Assembly (NCBI GenBank): GCA_965216915.1
Contig: CBDCGS010000006.1
Location: forward strand, 1-51,031
Origin: CBDCGS01 sp965216915
Lineage (GTDB): Bacteria; Pseudomonadota; Alphaproteobacteria; UBA828
DNA length: 51,031 nt
Direction of reading: 5' to 3'
Shown here: piece by piece, positions 49,051 to 51,031 of the stretch
How the letters are laid out: each line of letters opens with the position of its first letter
Numbering within the stretch: the stretch's first letter is position 1
Translations under genes and position numbers: made by a program
Notes under the pieces: model-generated
What the model saw: only the letters and a program-made list of their open reading frames with translations
Told to the model about the DNA's origin: nothing
The model's database searches: none

Positions 49051-49069
49051 GGCCACCATGGTGGTGGCC
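49051..49069. terminator. Hairpin before the hbd 3' end
   Basis: GGCCACCA (49051-49058) pairs with TGGTGGCC (49062-49069) over a three-base loop, about 30 bases from the hbd stop. No T tract. It is a plausible two-way terminator. Confidence 0.4.
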
Positions 49070-49097
49070 ATCACGGCGCCCTGTCGCGGTGACGCGG

Positions 49098-49973
49098 TCA
49101 GCGGGTCGGGACGGGGGTCTCGCCCGAATAGTCGTAGAAGCCCTTGCCGGCTTTGCGGCCGAGCCAGCCCGCCTCGACATATTTCGCGAGCAGCGGGCAG
49201 GGGCGATATTTGCTGTCGGCAAGCCCCTCGTAGAGCATCTGCATGATCTCGTGGCAGGTGTCGAGCCCGATGAAATCGGCAAGCTCGAGCGGTCCCATGC
49301 GATGGTGCGCACCGAGGCGCATCGCTGTGTCGATCGAGGCGACATTGCCGACGCCCTCGTAGAGCGCGTAGATGGCCTCGTTCACCATCGGCATGAGGAT
49401 GCGGTTGACGATGAACGCCGGAAAATCCTCCGCCATCGCAGGCGTCTTGCCCATGCGCTCGACCACGCCGCGAACCGTGGTGAAGGTCTCCTCCTCGGTC
49501 GCGATGCCGCGCACGAGCTCGACGAGCTCCATCATCGGCACGGGGTTCATGAAATGCATGCCCATGAACCGACCCGGCCTGTCGGTGCTTGCGGCGAGAC
49601 GGGTGACCGGGATCGACGAGGTGTTGGTGCAGATGATCGTCTCGGGCTTCAAAAGGCCCTTGAGGGACTGAAAGATCTCCCGCTTCGTCGCCTCGTTCTC
49701 GATCACGGCCTCGATGACCAGATCGGCATCCTTGGCGGCCTCGGTGCCGACCGCGGTTGCGATGCGCGCAAAGGCCGCCTTGGAGGCCTCCTCGTCGATC
49801 ACCCCCTTGCGCGCCTGCCGTCCCAAGTTCTCCTCGATCTTCGACAAGGCAGCGTCGAGCTGCGCTTGGCTGATGTCGATCAGCGTGACGTTGAAGCCGC
49901 TCAGCGAGGCGACATGGGCGATGCCGTTGCCCATCTGGCCCGCGCCGATGACCGCGATGTGCTTCACGCCCAT
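49098..49973 (-). CDS. hbd: 3-hydroxybutyryl-CoA dehydrogenase
   Basis: 291 residues. NAD site IAVIGAGQMGNGIAH, then the catalytic region CTNTSSIPVT... GMHFMNPVPMMELVE with the active-site histidine, and a C-terminal helical domain with LADFIGLDTCHEIM. It oxidises (S)-3-hydroxyacyl-CoA or reduces acetoacetyl-CoA. The typical 280-290-residue length marks it as the single-function short enzyme and not a FadB-type fusion. It follows etfA by six bases, the standard etfB-etfA-hbd order. Confidence 0.93.
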   Translation of the reverse strand: MGVKHIAVIGAGQMGNGIAHVASLSGFNVTLIDISQAQLDAALSKIEENLGRQARKGVIDEEASKAAFARIATAVGTEAAKDADLVIEAVIENEATKREIFQSLKGLLKPETIICTNTSSIPVTRLAASTDRPGRFMGMHFMNPVPMMELVELVRGIATEEETFTTVRGVVERMGKTPAMAEDFPAFIVNRILMPMVNEAIYALYEGVGNVASIDTAMRLGAHHRMGPLELADFIGLDTCHEIMQMLYEGLADSKYRPCPLLAKYVEAGWLGRKAGKGFYDYSGETPVPTR

Positions 49974-49979
49974 GATGCG

Positions 49980-50933
49980 TCAGCCGCGTGAGATGCCTTG
50001 ACGATCGAGCTCTTCGGCGAGCTCGGGCAGCACTTTGAACAGATCCGCGACCAAGCCATAGTCGGCGATCTGGAAGATCGGCGCTTCCTCATCTTTGTTG
50101 ATCGCGCAGATCACCTTGCTGTCTTTCATCCCCGCGAGATGCTGGATCGCGCCCGAGATGCCGACGGCGATGTAGAGGTTGGGCGCGACCACCTTGCCGG
50201 TTTGCCCAACCTGAAAATCGTTGGGCACGTAGCCGGCGTCGACCGCGGCCCGCGAGGCCCCGACCGCCGCGCCCAGACGATCGGCGACCGCCTCGATCAT
50301 CGAGAAATTCTCGCCGCTCTGCATGCCACGGCCGCCCGAGATCACGATGCCGGCGCTGGTCAGCTCCGGCCGGTCCGACTTGCTGAGCTCCTGGCGGACG
50401 AACCGCGCCAGGCCCTGATCGCCGGGTCCCGCGATGGTCTCGACTTGCGCGCTTCCGCCCTCGGCCGCGGCGGCGTCGAACGCGGTGGCGCGCACGGTGA
50501 TGACCTTCTTCGCGTCGCCGCTCTGCACCGTGGTCATCGCGTTGCCGGCATAGGTCGGGCGCACGAAGGTATCGCCCGAGACGACCGCCGAAATATCCGA
50601 GATCTGCGCGACGTCGAGCAGCGCGGCGACGCGCGGCATCACGTTCTTGCCGAAGGTCGTCGCGGTGGCGAGGAGGTAGGCGTAGCCGTCAGCCAAGCCG
50701 ACCAGCAGCGGTGTGAGGTTCTCTGCGAGCGCGTGCTCGTAGGCCGGATCATCGGCGTGGAGCACCTTGGCGACGCCCGCAACCTTGGCCGCCTCCTCCG
50801 CGACCGCCGACGCGCCGGCGCCGGCGACGACGATGTGGATCTCGCCCTCTAGCGCTTGCGCCGCCGTGACGGCGTGCAGGGTCGCGCGTTTCAGTTCCGC
50901 GTTGTCATGTTCGGCGAGGATCAGAATGCTCAT
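49980..50933 (-). CDS. etfA: Electron transfer flavoprotein alpha subunit
   Basis: 317 residues. FAD domain at the C-terminus: GIVISGGRGMQSGENFSM, then GASRAAVDAGYVPNDFQVGQTGK and APNLYIAVGISGAIQHLAGM. With EtfB it shuttles electrons from acyl-CoA and related dehydrogenases to ETF-ubiquinone oxidoreductase. The start overlaps the etfB stop by four bases (ATGA). Confidence 0.95.
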   Translation of the reverse strand: MSILILAEHDNAELKRATLHAVTAAQALEGEIHIVVAGAGASAVAEEAAKVAGVAKVLHADDPAYEHALAENLTPLLVGLADGYAYLLATATTFGKNVMPRVAALLDVAQISDISAVVSGDTFVRPTYAGNAMTTVQSGDAKKVITVRATAFDAAAAEGGSAQVETIAGPGDQGLARFVRQELSKSDRPELTSAGIVISGGRGMQSGENFSMIEAVADRLGAAVGASRAAVDAGYVPNDFQVGQTGKVVAPNLYIAVGISGAIQHLAGMKDSKVICAINKDEEAPIFQIADYGLVADLFKVLPELAEELDRQGISRG

Positions 50934-51031
50934 CCGATCACTTTCGCTTCATCTCTGAGTTTCGCCACGAGCTCCGCCACGTTTTCCACTTTGACGCCTG
51001 CTTGCCGTCCGGGTGGATCTTCAACCGTGAG
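50930..51031 (-). CDS. etfB: Electron transfer flavoprotein beta subunit, C-terminal end (partial)
   Basis: Only the last 33 codons and stop are inside the window. The peptide begins LTVEDPPGRQAGVKVENVAE and continues in frame to the stop at 50930-50932. The VEDPPxR-AG-V motif is the family's C-terminal region. It overlaps the etfA start (ATGA). Confidence 0.9.
   Translation of the reverse strand, partial: LTVEDPPGRQAGVKVENVAELVAKLRDEAKVIG

Overview
The window is about 51 kb of GC-rich DNA from an alphaproteobacterium, most likely of the Rhodospirillales type. The clues are gene content and order: metX-metW facing a chorismate mutase-hisC-prephenate dehydrogenase run with a DUF2125 gene after it; ftsEX facing a zinc-ribbon gene and a CpdR-type response regulator; a B12-dependent (class II) ribonucleotide reductase; argH - small LptM-like lipoprotein - lysA; and etfB-etfA-hbd. 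This taxonomic reading is inference from family knowledge. I see no tRNA, rRNA, CRISPR array, transposase or integrase. Coding density is high, and many genes overlap by 1 or 4 bases.

Layout. 1-1.8 kb: the 3' part of a UvrD/Rep helicase of visibly lower GC, then a probable decayed gene; this looks like the edge of an accessory region. 1.8-4.7 kb: a membrane fatty-acid hydroxylase-like protein, then a NodI/NodJ-type ABC exporter pair. 4.8-11.1 kb: small-molecule metabolism, with a TcuA-like flavoprotein plus a beta-hydroxyacid dehydrogenase on the plus strand and VOC protein, threonine aldolase, amidase and an orphan ABC permease on the minus strand. 11.3-13.3 kb: a secreted DUF4139 protein. 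13.3-18.9 kb: an uncharacterised catabolic-looking cluster (two-piece AtuA, nitrilase-family amidohydrolase, unusual NAD epimerase-like protein, DapA-like lyase) that is divergent from a protein built of two copies of an unrecognised domain. 19.0-22.5 kb: a compact envelope-lipid set (GT2, LAB_N membrane protein, GT39, PAP2 phosphatase). 22.6-25.8 kb: a ChaN-PDZ fusion and an M1-like metallopeptidase, translationally coupled. 25.9-27.4 kb: a PRISE-type reductase and VOC protein behind a good sigma70-like promoter. 27.5-29.6 kb: a FecR + RTX secreted protein. 29.7-37.0 kb: cupin, methyltransferase, methionine genes, aromatic amino-acid genes and DUF2125. 37.2-42.7 kb: NrdJ, a possible 44-residue protein, an acyltransferase, a YdcF protein and FtsX/FtsE. 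42.8-46.7 kb: zinc-ribbon protein, CpdR, LysA, lipoprotein, ArgH. 46.9-51.0 kb: beta-propeller protein, S41-type protease, a palindrome cluster, then hbd, etfA and the end of etfB.

Most of the window is housekeeping. The parts most likely to hold undescribed biology are the 13.3-18.9 kb cluster with its tandem-duplicated protein, the degenerate P-protein-like chorismate mutase at 33.0 kb, the ChaN-PDZ/peptidase pair, the 44-residue frame before nrdJ and the palindrome cluster near 49 kb. I did not find a clear new defence or mobile system; the truncated helicase at the left edge is the only hint, and its partners would lie outside the window.
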